Source of the DNA: Beverwykella pulmonaria
Lineage: Eukaryota > Ascomycota > Dothideomycetes > Pleosporales > Melanommataceae
Reading direction: 5' to 3'
DNA: 64,000 bases
Assembly (NCBI GenBank): GCA_001599595.1
Contig: BCHH01000001.1
Location: 2,637,837 to 2,701,836 of the forward strand
Numbering within the stretch: position 1 is the stretch's first letter; each line of letters starts with the position of its first letter. The notes beneath the pieces are model-generated. The model saw only the letters and a program-made list of their open reading frames with translations. It was not told the origin of the DNA and did no database searches. This document shows, piece by piece, positions 53,768 to 64,000 of the stretch. Position numbers and translations under genes: made by a program.

Positions 53768-56346
53768 ATGCGTTCCTCCGTCCTGCTGCTAGGCGCCTCA
53801 TGGGGCCTGGCGAATGCGCGCGTCCATCCATACATGTATGGAGTACCGAAATTTGATGCCGGAATCGACGAAGTCGTTGGTGCCGATGTAATGGCAGCAG
53901 CCAGTAACACCACGGATGCAACAAATACAACGTCACAGCCTCCTAATTCTGCCCCAACCGCACCCTCGACACCTGGCCTAGCAGAGCCATGCGCCGTCAT
54001 AAGTAGCGCAATTGCTGCAATGCCATCGGGCGCGCGAAAGGTTGTTCCAGCTGAACTCGGAATGCGGTGTTTGGAATCAGTGCCCCTGGACAAGGACGGC
54101 AACGTCCAACTCATCAATGATCTAAAGCTTTATCTTGCGTGGCAGTCGAACCTCGCGTACCTCAAGAACCCACCGCCTAACTACACGGAAGACCCGGTCG
54201 ATGTTATTGGGGAAATGGAGAGCATGCAGAAGCAGCTTGCGTCTGGTGGATACAGTAACGAGTACGAATTCCAGTTGGACCTCAACACTCTGTTCAATCG
54301 CGCATACGACAATCATCTTGCATGGCAGCCAGATATCCTTTCCGGGGTGATGCAGTTCCAGCGACCGGCTGGTACCGAACTCGTGTCAGTTTCTGCAGAT
54401 GGCGTTGCGCTTCCGGAGATCTACTCATACCGCGACTTGGCTGTCGCCAAGAACGACAGTTCATTCAAGCCATCTCCAGTTCGCACAATCAATGGCCAAG
54501 GGGTGGAAGAATACCTGATGACGGTTGCCCCCCAAGCCGACTTCCATGATGCCGACACCCGATGGAACGCACTCTTCCCGAGTCAGTCGCTTATCGCGTC
54601 TGGCGTTACGTTTCTGGGGTCTTTCAGAACTGGAAAGTACCAAGGTCCGAACACAACAATGTCTTTTGCGAACGGGACAACGAGATCATCAATGAACCTC
54701 GCCGTGGTCTTTGCCAACTTCTCTGGCGTTGATAGCGGTCCGGCTTTTTTCAAGAAGTTCTGTACGGGACCCCAGCCTACGCTTACTGCTACTGCTACCT
54801 CTACCGCCTCGAGCACGTCCACGGCACAACCATCGCATACTGGATACCCCAAAGCCGTCTTGCTCCACCCAAATCTCTCAGTTGGTGGCTACTACCTGAA
54901 CGGTACTGGCTACGAAGTAAGTTCAAAGTCACTTAAAGTTAATTACAAATACTGACTAGTTATCAGGATGTTGCAGTTCTTAGCATTCCGTCATACGTAT
55001 CTCCCGACGTCCAGCTCTTCCAGAACACGATGCGTGACTTCATTCGCATGGCTGTCAAGGCTGGGAAAACCAAGATGATTTTTGATCTCCGCGGCAACGG
55101 CGGCGGCAATGCAATTCTCGGTTACGACTCTTTCAAGCAAGTCTTCCCTCAAAAGGAACAAGATCCGTTTGGTGGAACCCGCTACCGAGCGAATGCTGCA
55201 TTAAGCATTATGGGAAAGATGACCAGCGACTTCAATGCCGGACAGACATACGTGCAAAAGAATGCGACTGCATTCGCCGAAAACTTCAACGGGAGTACTA
55301 TGAACGACGTGGTTCTATTCACGGCGGGAATCAATTATCAGCATCAGCTGGACATCAATAACCAGAAGATTCCCTCGTGGGATGCAATGTTTGGCCCAGA
55401 GCGGATCAATGGCGATGAATTTACAACGACGATCCGATACAACTTCAGCGACGAGCCAAGCTACACGTATCCCGGCTTTTCGGTTATCGGCTTCCTAAAT
55501 AACACGAATGAAACTGCCACCCCGCAGCCGTTCAAGGCGGGTAACATCGTTATGGTATGTGTTGAGCGCCAACCCAACTACTCTTTCACGAGAATAGCTC
55601 TAACTTCTTTCAGCTGAACGACGGCATGTGCTCCTCGACCTGTACCATCGTCGCCGAGCTCCTCAAAAACCAAGGTGGCGTCCGCACTATTGCGGTCGGC
55701 GGGCGCCCCCAATTTGGCCCCATGCAAGGCATTGGAGGCACCAAAGGCGCACAATCCTTCGAATGGGATGACGTCCAAACAAGAACGCAGGTTGTTTACT
55801 TGTAAGTCTCCTCCCATCGCTCGCCCTATACTCTCTTGGTTGCAATATTAAAACATGCAACGCAGCCTCGGCAGCCCCGACCAACAACGCGAATGGAACA
55901 AAACCGACCTTGGAAAAACCGCCTGGGCGACCTCCCTCTTCAAGCGCAGCGCTTACAGTGGCGGCCGCGCAGCGGGCGGCATCAACCTCCGCGACAACTT
56001 GCGCCGCGACGACAAATCACAAACGCCCCTCGAGTTCATCTACGAAGCCGCCGACTGTAGAATGTGGTACACTGCGCCCATGATCAACGATGTGACACAG
56101 GTCTGGAAAGGCGTTGTAGATAGGATGTTCAAGGCGGGCGCAGGGAATAGCACGGGTGTGCAAGGGTGTGTCAAAGATAGTACGGGAGATCCGAGCAGTG
56201 TTAGTGGAGGCGGGCAGAAGAAGGGTGGCGAGGCGCCGCCGCCGGTGCCGCAGCAAGTTTCTACGAGTGGGGGTTCAAGAGCTTGGAGAGAGGGGTGGGG
56301 GTGGAGTATCGGAGCGGCTGTTCTTGTATATGCTTTGTCTTTGTAG
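53768..56346 (+). CDS. Secreted S41-family (CPAF-like) serine peptidase, probably GPI-anchored
   Basis: Four exons (53768-54916, 54967-55554, 55614-55801, 55866-56346) give 801 residues. The signal peptide lies in MRSSVLLLGASWGLANA. There is an N-terminal helical domain, a PDZ-like region (SVSADGVALPEIYSYRDLAV, VRTINGQGVEEYL) and the peptidase core with IFDLRGNGGGNAILGYDSF. At the start of exon 3 comes DGMCSSTCTIVAE, where Ser586 or Ser587 is the likely nucleophile. Many N-glycosylation sequons (NTT, NGT, NET) fit an extracellular protein. The C-terminus is Ser/Gly-rich and ends in a hydrophobic stretch (WSIGAAVLVYALSL), typical of a GPI-anchor signal. Secreted fungal S41 peptidases are common and their substrates unknown. 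No cluster context. Confidence 0.88.
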
Positions 56347-57996
56347 GTCTTGTGGTTAGGGGCGTTTTGCGAAGCGTTAAGGACATATCATCATGAGTCA
56401 ATGATTGTATTTATAACGTTCATTTTTTCATATAATTATGTCAAATTTGATTCAATATTCACTATCCCTCGCTGGCTCTCAAGCTGTGGCTAGCTATGAG
56501 ACTGGTGTGCCAAGCGAATTCCTACAATCTTCATTTACCCTAAATGACAAGTGAAGATATGCACACACAGCATCGTCCTTGGGATTCTCAAGATCAAAGC
56601 AAGAGATCCGTGCGATTTACACAATAGCCCTGCAAATCTCGTCTGGGTATTCTTGCATGAAGGCTTTAACGATAGGGCTGCATGCAGATCTCCCGGTGAG
56701 ATGGGGCCGTGCGGATGTGATGCGAATGTGGGGGCAATCCAACCTCTCATCTGTTATATCAAAAGCAAGGACATGCATATTCTATACCACTGCAGTCAAC
56801 AAGCTTAATTTTGTACCAATACTCTTTGAAAAGTGGCTCGGGTCCCCCACTAAGCTTATGGAGTCAATGATTTAAATGTTGTTTCTATATCACGTGGTTG
56901 ATGCCAAGTCCCGACACGGGCCTTGGTGCCTCAGGGCAGAACTTCCTCGTCCTTCTCCACCTTGTCCATCTCTCCTCAGCCATCATCAACAGCCTCATTG
57001 TACGCTCAATAGGCTAATATGGCTCGATTTCTATCCCCACCCACCATCCCAACAAGTTTGACACGAACCCAAACCACTTGCGTTGTTTTTTGCATTTATT
57101 TGATTCTTTGCTTTCTGTATATAGTCCGAAGCCAGGTGGCCAGCTCCCACTCAGAGTACTACGTATTACGTACTCTCCAATATCTGTAGGCCCCTGAGTA
57201 CCCTCGGAGGGTATCTCATCGCTCGCACGTGACTGGGCCATGGGAGTTCTCACACGAGACTCAACTACGGGAGCTGCCCCTGAGCTTACGCCCCCAAAAT
57301 CAACCGTTACAAACAAGATAAACACCTACTTCCCTGATGATGATGCGTGAGAGATAGATGCCGTCTTCAACAAGACTCTCATGCCTAGTGCTATCTCGTG
57401 GAATCTACGTGTGCAACCGTCTGTTGTGATCCTTCAATTTGGGAATACCGAGTCTAGTGCTGTTAATTTGTACCATCTTCTCCTTAATCTTCCAAATACA
57501 ATGTTTATGTTTGTTGCCTCATCACTATTTAGAGTAGGTATTGGATAGGTACCGGTGGGGAATCTGTCAGGGGTGAGTGGAACTGCCACGTACGAGACGT
57601 GTCTGCGACCCAGCAAAGCTTAATCTCTCCGAATTTCCATACGAGCAGCACTGCTCACGCACTAGCCAGTCTATGTGAGCGCCTAGCCATAGAGTCGGGT
57701 TGTTACACATTTCAACTGAGTTATTGATGGGTTTGTAGCAAGCGACAACCACTGCCTCTGCAGCATCGAGTTTCTTGCTAACAATCCTTGGCTGTCGAGT
57801 CTATTTTGTCATGTCGGGACTTTGGTGTTCGCGTTGAGGTCTTGGATCCATTTTATCTTATTTGAATTCAGTACTAAGCGAAAACTACTGCAGGCAATGG
57901 TAGCACAAATCCAAAAGCGTGACGCTTGACACACAAAGAACTGCTGTATCTGCCAGAGGTGTTTTGCGATGCTTGGGACCCCACTCACTCACGCAC
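56347..57996. other. Convergent intergenic region
   Basis: About 1.65 kb between the 3' ends of the S41 gene and the luciferase-like gene. A minus-strand stretch near 57660 reads LGAHIDW, like the 2OG-oxygenase HxD motif, but nothing around it supports a gene. Confidence 0.4.
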
Positions 57997-59590
57997 TTAC
58001 TCGGGAATGACAGCATCCTTCCCATCCACCCCCGCTTTCCAACGATATTTACTCGCAACATGCTCCCCTAATGGCCCTCTCTGTCCCTCCTTCCGATAAA
58101 AGTTCTCCCTATACGTCCCACCTTGTATAACATAGTCATCCCAGAACAAACCTCGCTTTCTCAACTCTGGCAAGAGCAGCTCAATCACATCAACGAACGT
58201 GCCCGGCTTTGTCGCATACGCGATGTTGAACCCATCAACATCGGCTTCAGCGACCCACCGCTCGAATTCGTCAGCAACTTGCGAGGGTGTGCCGACGATG
58301 GTGGCGCCTAGGCCACCGATTGAGAGGTGTTTGGCTACAGTAGCCTTGGTCCATTTTGGGACGCCGGGGAGGGATTTGGACCATGCTTCCACTGCGGATC
58401 TGATTCATCCAATTGTCAGCGAGTGTTCATACGTGTTGACGCCAATGTTGGGGGTAATGAGGATGAAAAAGGAAGAGGTTTGCACGTACCTAATCGCATT
58501 CGACTGCACATGTCGCAACTCCTCATCCTCTCCATAAACATCCAAATCGATTCCCGTCCAGCCTCCGAACAAGGCCAGTGCGCCATCCGTGGATGCATAC
58601 TGGGCATAGTCGTCATACTTAGCTTTCGCCTCCTCCTCCGTCTTACCGATGATCGGACAGATCATGGCGAGGAACTTGACATCCTCGGGATTCCGCCCAA
58701 ACTCCTTCGCCAGCGCCCTTACCTCGGCAATATTCTTCACGATTGTTGAGGGGCTGTGACCGCCAACGAAGATGGCCTCGGCGTGCTGCGCAGCGAATGT
58801 CTTGCCTGCTTTGGAGGTCCCAGCTTGGAGGAGGAGGGGCGTGCGTTGTGGCGAGGGCTGGCAAATGTGCGGGCCGGGAACGGTGTAGTATTTCCCTTTG
58901 TGGTTGATTTCGCGGACGAGAGCGGGTTCAGTGTAAATTCCTCTTGCTCTGTCGAGGATCACGGCGTCGTCGCGCCAGCTGGACTCGAAGAGCTTGTACA
59001 TGACGCGGATGTATTCTTCTGCGATTGCGTAGCTGAGCATTGTTAGTGATAAAAAGAAGAAAACAAGGGATTAGAGATGCGCACCGCTCGTCATGCTCTG
59101 GCTGCTCAGTATGTCCCAGGTTCCGAGCGGCAGAGTCCAGATACCCCGTTACGATGTTCCATCCCACTCTCCCTTTGGTGAGGTGGTCGATGGTGGACAG
59201 ACGCCGCGCAAGATGATACGGCTGCTCATATGTGGTCGCAACTGTGACTCCGAATCCCAGACTCTTGGTCGCAGCAGCCATAGCTGGAATGACGGCCAAC
59301 GGCTCGTTGACGGGCCATTGCGCGCCGCTTGCGATGGCAGGTTCGAGGTTCTTGGGGCCTTTGTACACGTCGTATCCGCCCAGCACATCTGCAATGAATA
59401 TCCCGTGGAATTTCGCCGATTCGAGCAGTTTCGCAAGGTCTACCCAGTGGTCAACAGAGTTGAAATCTGCGGAGGTATCGTCGGGATGGCGCCAGAGGCC
59501 CGGGGACTGATGCCCCGAACACATCTCCACAAAAGCATTCAGAATCAGAGACTTCTTCGACGTTGAGCCATTGACTTCGCTGGTAGCCAT
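57997..59590 (-). CDS. Luciferase-like FMN-dependent monooxygenase (NtaA/SnaA/DszA type)
   Basis: Three exons (59590-59085, 59032-58490, 58399-57997) give 483 residues. I choose ATG 59590 (ACC ATG GCT) over the upstream in-frame ATG at 59707 because MATSEVNGSTSKKSLILNAF leads directly into the fold. Family motifs are ADVLGGYDVY, TIDHLTKGRVGWNIVTGY and LQAGTSKAGKTFAA. These enzymes use FMNH2 and oxygen to attack sulfonates, nitrilotriacetate, dibenzothiophene sulfone and related compounds, releasing sulfur or nitrogen for growth. The actual substrate is unknown. No targeting signal. Divergent from a urea transporter gene, 830 bp away, which suggests a shared nutrient-scavenging response. Confidence 0.9.
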
Positions 59591-60421
59591 GGTAGATATG
59601 GTAGAAGCTGTGTGTGTGTTGAGGCCAATTCGTGCAGGGAACCAAGGCAATTCCGAGACCAGTTCCGAACTTCCGAGTGATAAGAAAGGTTGGGGAAAGA
59701 CGTGCAATTAAAAACTTTGGAGTGGGCCATGGCGTTTACCAGAAGAGAAGATGAATTGCAACATCCGGGGATTGTGTGTCGTGCTGCAGATAGGGTTCAC
59801 CCGCCATGCTGCTTTGAGATTAGCGTACGTTACGTGCTCTTGCGATCGGCCAAAAAAAAAGGGCAACTCTCCATCTCTGTGATGGAGATTGAAAAGGCCG
59901 TAGACGAGAGTCTCTCCAAGCTGGTTGTTATTGCAAATAAGAAAGGGGGCTGGGAGCAACCTACCCAGGCAGATGTATACAAGTGATGGGATTCAAGAGG
60001 AGTAAACCTTGCACCAGATATGCCTTGGACGTTCCTGTAAATTCGGCATAGAAGTTCCTGCACTTTTCCTCCGATAGCGGCTATCCACTCCACGTAGCTC
60101 GTGTAATCTCCGATCGATGTGCAGACATGTCAATTGCTTTCAGCCAGAAAGCCCCACTGCCGTTGCTCGTTCTAGGCCTTCTCATTTCTCTGAGTTTCCT
60201 TCCTTCATTGGCTCGGACAGGACTCCTTTCAAGAAATGATATCTTGAACGCTATCGTGGCGGAAAATTATGTGCTCGCGATAGATGCGTAAGGGTGTAGG
60301 TATCCCAGGTATCGGCGTTCACGAGCTCTTAAGGTGGCATCAGTCCCGAAGCTGCACTGCCCTGTATTTCTCATCGTTCCACTACAGACTCGTCAGATCT
60401 TTTGAAGGCTTGCCTCCTCCT
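59591..60421. promoter_or_regulatory. Divergent promoter with GATA-factor-like sites
   Basis: Four words match the HGATAR core bound by fungal nitrogen regulators of the AreA/NIT2 type: TGATAA (59678), AGATAG (59788), CGATAG as its complement CTATCG (60251) and CGATAG (60278). About two to three are expected by chance in 830 bp on both strands, so the evidence is weak. It is worth noting only because of the nitrogen-linked genes on either side. Confidence 0.4.
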
Positions 60422-62672
60422 ATGATGCTTCCCGAACTGGTGGGCCGCGATAATTCTGGTGTGGTGGTTCATCCCCCGTTGTCCCAAGCGGCGGGATACG
60501 TCGTTGTAGTGGTTATCGGACTGGTAATTGCTTTCTGTGAGTAAAGGATCCAACCACACAACGTCTTATTAGACCCTATTGCAAATTCCGCTAATACGCT
60601 GTAGCTATGGTCTTTGTAACAAAACTTTTGAAGAGGACCGTCGGTGAGGATAACCGGAAGACGGAGATGTTTATGACCGCAAACCGAAGCGTAAACACGG
60701 GCCTGACCGCTTCCGCCGTTGTATCCTCCTGGTTGTGGTCAACCGCTATGCTAGGCTCCTCTCTCGTCGGCTATGTAAACGGAGTCTCAGGACCGTTCTG
60801 GTTCGCGGCTGGCTGCTCTCCTATGATCGTGTTCTTCGCCGTTCTCGGCATCTCCTGCAAGAGAAAGATCCCTGAAGCTCACACCCTGCTCGAAATTGTG
60901 CGCATTCGGTACGGTACCTCGGCTCATATCGTGTACATGTTCCTCTGTCTCGTCAACAACTTGATCGCAGTCGCAAATATGCTCCTGGGAGCAAGCGCGG
61001 CAATCTCCGCTATGACGGGCATGCATATCATTGCAGCCACGTTCCTCCTGCCTGTGGGCGTAGGTGTTTACACCTTCGTTGGCGGCATCAAGGCGACGTT
61101 CCTTACCGATTACATTCATACCTTCACAATCGTTATCATCCTCTGCTATTTCAGCGTCAAGGCTTTTACGCTAGAAGAAGTAGGCTCTCTGTCGAATCTC
61201 TACGAACTCGTCAAAGCCGCAGGCGAGCGATCACCAGTTGCCGGAAACGAGCAAGGGTCATACCTCACCATGACATCGAAGGGCGGCATTCTCTTCGGTA
61301 TTTTGCATATCGCTGCTAATTTCGGGTTGGTGATCATGGACACTAGCTTCTTTATTAAAGCATTTTCCGCGAGCCCGAAGGCCGTCGTTCCCGGATACGT
61401 CGTAGGTGGCATCGCGTACTTTGCCATACCGTGGTGTCTGGGGACTCTGGCGAGTTCAGTCGTGTTGGGTTTGGAGGACAACCCGGTCTTTCCGACTTAC
61501 CCTAGAGCAAGTCATCCTCTGGCGCTTCTCATATTTTTTTTTAAATATGTCGACTAACACTTGATTAGCGTATGACATCTGCAGAAATTTCGGGCGGCTT
61601 GGTGTTGCCCTACTTTGCCATAACTATAGCAGGCAAAGGTGGCGCGGCTGCGATCCTGATCATTACCTTCATGGCCGTCACGTCTACGCTATCAGCACAG
61701 GTCATTGCTGTGTCTTCGATCATCAGTTTCGACATGGTAAGCGTTCTCGCTTTCTCTCCAACATTCGTACTAAAGGTAATGATCGTGTAGTATCGAACAT
61801 ACTGGAACAGGAATGCGACTGATGAAGATGTGATCCGCTGGTCACACTACGGTGTCATATTCTTTGCGCTTCTCGCATCCGCGTTCTCGACCTTGCTTCA
61901 CTACGTGGGCGTCGATCTTGGATGGACCTTGTACATGCTAGGTGTACTAACATGCCCCGGGATCTTTCCCACAGTATTCACGATATTGTGGAAGCGACAG
62001 TCAAAGGTGGCAGCCATCATTTCGCCACTGTTAGGTATGGCAACGGGGATCGCGGTATGGCTTGGCTCAGCGTATGCGCTGTACGGTACCGTCACAGTCG
62101 CGACGACGGGAGCCACGGTGCCTTGCGTATGGGGTACCGTCGCGTCTGCCATCTCGCCGCTGCCATATTCAGTAATAATCACACTCTTCAAACCTGAGAA
62201 CTTTGACTGGGCCGACTTCCGGAAGGAAAGGCTCGCCTTCGAGGTCGAGACACATTCCATCTCCGACCGGCGCGACTCATCTGTGGCGCATGCCGTCATC
62301 GATATTATCCCAGAAGTGAGTGATGCGGACTCGCAGCTGCAGTTGAAACGCTGGGGTCGCATCGCGGCGATCTGGGCGGCTGCTACTTTCCTTGGTCACT
62401 GGGTTCTGTGGCCGCTGCCTATGTATGCAAGCAAGTACATTTTTGGTAAAGGATTCTTCGCTGCTTGGCTGGTGATCGCCATCATCTGGTTGTGGGGAAC
62501 GCTGTTCGTGGTCGGATTCTACCCAATTGTGGACGGGCGACACCAGCTCCTAGCTGTATGGAAGGCTGTAAGAGAAGGGGGACATCGGAAGACGAAGAGA
62601 GACGAGAGTAGTAGCGAGAGCAGTGGAAGTGGAGACGCAACGCCGACCTCTGTCGAAGGGAAGACTGGTTAG
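60422..62672 (+). CDS. DUR3-type urea/sodium:solute symporter
   Basis: Four exons (60422-60536, 60605-61506, 61569-61736, 61791-62672) give 688 residues, the normal length for the family. The N-terminus MMLPELVGRDNSG leads to HPPLSQAAGYVVVVVIGLVI, and the join to FVTKLLKR matches fungal urea transporters. SSS signatures include MTANRSVNTGLTASAVVSSW and the GIKATFLTDYIHT region. About 14-15 membrane helices are expected. The second intron starts with GC (GCAAGT at 61507); this choice alone restores YPR-RMTSAEIS, and reading through gives a stop. The protein should import urea (and possibly polyamines) with protons at the plasma membrane. The C-terminus is a Ser/Lys-rich cytosolic tail. Confidence 0.9.
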
Positions 62673-63143
62673 GTTGGAACGATAAGAACCAATGTTGACC
62701 AAGTAGGTTGTCTGCAATATAGAAAAGCCTACTATCTTCACCTAAGATGATAAAGTCATAAATACATAAGAGGAAAATTAGTGATAAGTAAACGTACCGC
62801 TGGTAGATCCATTACGGCTTTCTTCTCGGGAGTATGGTCGTAGGTTTAGTATATCTGCCCGAGGTTCGGAAACCTAGACGTGCTTCGAGCCAAGTTAAGA
62901 GATCATCAGAGAAATAATTTCTCGAGCCAGTTGATTTATATAGTACTCGTCCTCAAAAATGCGGCAATCAATCCAGAAACCTAGGAGTGAGATAAATTTA
63001 GGTCGTCACCAGAAAACCAGTTTGTATAAAATCTAAGTAGTGTAGCGTCGCGATCAGGCAGCCTGATTGTGTTCTCTTAACCTTCTTTCCAACTACAGCG
63101 CTCTTCCAATATATTTCCGAGGAAATCAGAGGTCTACATTTTA
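62673..63143. other. Convergent intergenic region
   Basis: Lies between the 3' ends of the urea transporter and the TPR gene. No gene seen. Confidence 0.4.
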
Positions 63144-64000
63144 CTACCACAACATCCACACACATAGTTTCATGAACTCTTCCTCGATAAATGGCACCAC
63201 CTCGACATCTGGTTTCAACTCTGCCATCAACTTTTCTGCCATCTCCTTGCATGCATGACTTTCCTTATGTCTCTCTCTTTCGTCCTGGAGAACGGCAAGC
63301 TTGAAATAAGCTCGGGCCAGTTGACCCTTGCCTTCGGGTATAGAACCCGCAATATCCACCAATTGGCCTAATAGCTCACTATTACAGGAATATGTTAGTG
63401 ATAATTAAGTGCAACGATTTGGGAAATTTCCACTCACATAGCTGAAGCAGTGTTACCGTGCATGTGCAGCAGAGATGCTACATCGTATAACGAATCGCAC
63501 GTCTTCAGGCGGTTTCCGAGCAACCTTTGCCGAAAAGCCAGAGCTTTCGACGCAAGGCGAAGAGCCTCGTCGAGTCTGCCTTGCTGGACCCGTATACGAG
63601 AAAGAAGGACCATATCCCCTGAGAAGCGCGGATTCCCGGTCTTGATGAACGTCTCGTCCGTGAAGTCTTTGAGCGATGGACACCGTTTGAGCATTTCCTC
63701 TGCTTCATCGGGCCTGTTCATTCTCAAGAGCAAGCTGGACATATTGCTATACGAGTTACCGATCCTATTACTGTTCGTACTGAGTCGGATACTGATGGCT
63801 TCTTCGTGTATAGTGTAGGCTTTGTCAAGTTCACCCATTTCGGTGTATGCGAGCGCTATGTTATTGAGACTTGACGCAATCATGCCATCTGTTGGTTCTA
63901 ATAGCTTTTTGCGGATCGCAAGCGCCTCTTCGAATGGTATCAGCGCTGTGTTTGGATTGTTCATGTCTAGGTCAATGAGCCCAGACAGGTCGACTGCACT
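63144..64000 (-). CDS. TPR-repeat protein, 3' part (runs off the window)
   Basis: Two exons are visible: from the window edge to 63438, and 63378-63144, joined by a 59-bp intron. The frame is open at 64000, so the 5' part lies outside. The sequence shows successive tetratricopeptide repeats of the kinesin-light-chain type: LIPFEEALAIRKKLL, SLNNIALAYTEMGELDKAYT, DEALRLASKALAFRQ, and a last one LARAYFKLAVLQDERE. In fungi such C-terminal arrays often follow an NB-ARC or NACHT NTPase in innate-immunity-like STAND proteins, but the N-terminal domain is not in view, so this is only a possibility. It ends with a Glu-rich tail. Confidence 0.8.

Noticed and set aside
57560..57800. LGAHIDW on the minus strand as another 2OG oxygenase fragment
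   Set aside because: Only seven residues match; the flanks do not fit the family and no second metal ligand is found.
61901..62362. Minus-strand ORF within the urea transporter
   Set aside because: Fully antisense to a conserved transporter exon.
1..64000. tRNA or rRNA genes
   Set aside because: No cloverleaf with A/B boxes or rRNA-like stretch was recognised by eye; a tRNAscan run would settle it.

Overview
The window is nuclear DNA of a filamentous ascomycete (Pezizomycotina). Genes carry short introns of about 45-90 bp with GT..AG (sometimes GC..AG) borders. Secreted cysteine-rich proteins, F-box-like and MYND/DUF4470 proteins are frequent. Repeated DNA shows the CpA-to-TpA decay typical of repeat-induced point mutation (RIP). 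A few runs of N mark unresolved bases. I cannot name the species.

Layout. 1-11 kb: a decayed glycosyltransferase, an intronless GH2 glycosidase, a MYND-DUF4470 protein with a C-terminal membrane segment, a secreted cysteine-rich protein, a repeat-rich patch with Ns, and a three-exon FAD monooxygenase. 11-13 kb and 27-29 kb: two copies of a segment holding an isopenicillin-N-synthase-like (2OG-Fe) oxygenase and the start of a divergent MFS transporter. The 27 kb oxygenase is complete. The 11 kb copy is broken and carries an 832-bp hAT-like element with a perfect 8-bp target duplication. 14-18 kb: a tandem array of an unrecognised 160-residue protein (two intact copies, one broken). 20-35 kb: a secreted 143-residue Cys protein, a 1091-residue secreted multi-domain protein, the intact oxygenase, an F-box-like protein and a 677-residue secreted Lys/Pro-rich protein. 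36-46 kb: an LPRELRD-type protein, a four-domain RNA end-processing fusion (2H phosphoesterase, EEP nuclease, nucleotidyltransferase, MJ1316 domain) and an eight-exon amino acid permease. 46-51.5 kb: a transposon island with two inverted Tc1/mariner copies, one strongly RIP-mutated, a second mariner-like relic and a 412-bp MITE. 53-64 kb: an S41-family secreted peptidase, a luciferase-like FMN monooxygenase divergent from a DUR3-type urea transporter, and the 3' part of a TPR protein cut by the window edge.

Most genes are housekeeping or accessory singletons rather than one pathway. Three groups may work together: the oxygenase/MFS pair (relic of a small metabolic cluster), the monooxygenase/urea-transporter pair (nutrient scavenging), and the large secreted proteins at 20-35 kb. 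All exon joins were made by hand from splice signals, reading-frame phase and family resemblance, and need transcript support.
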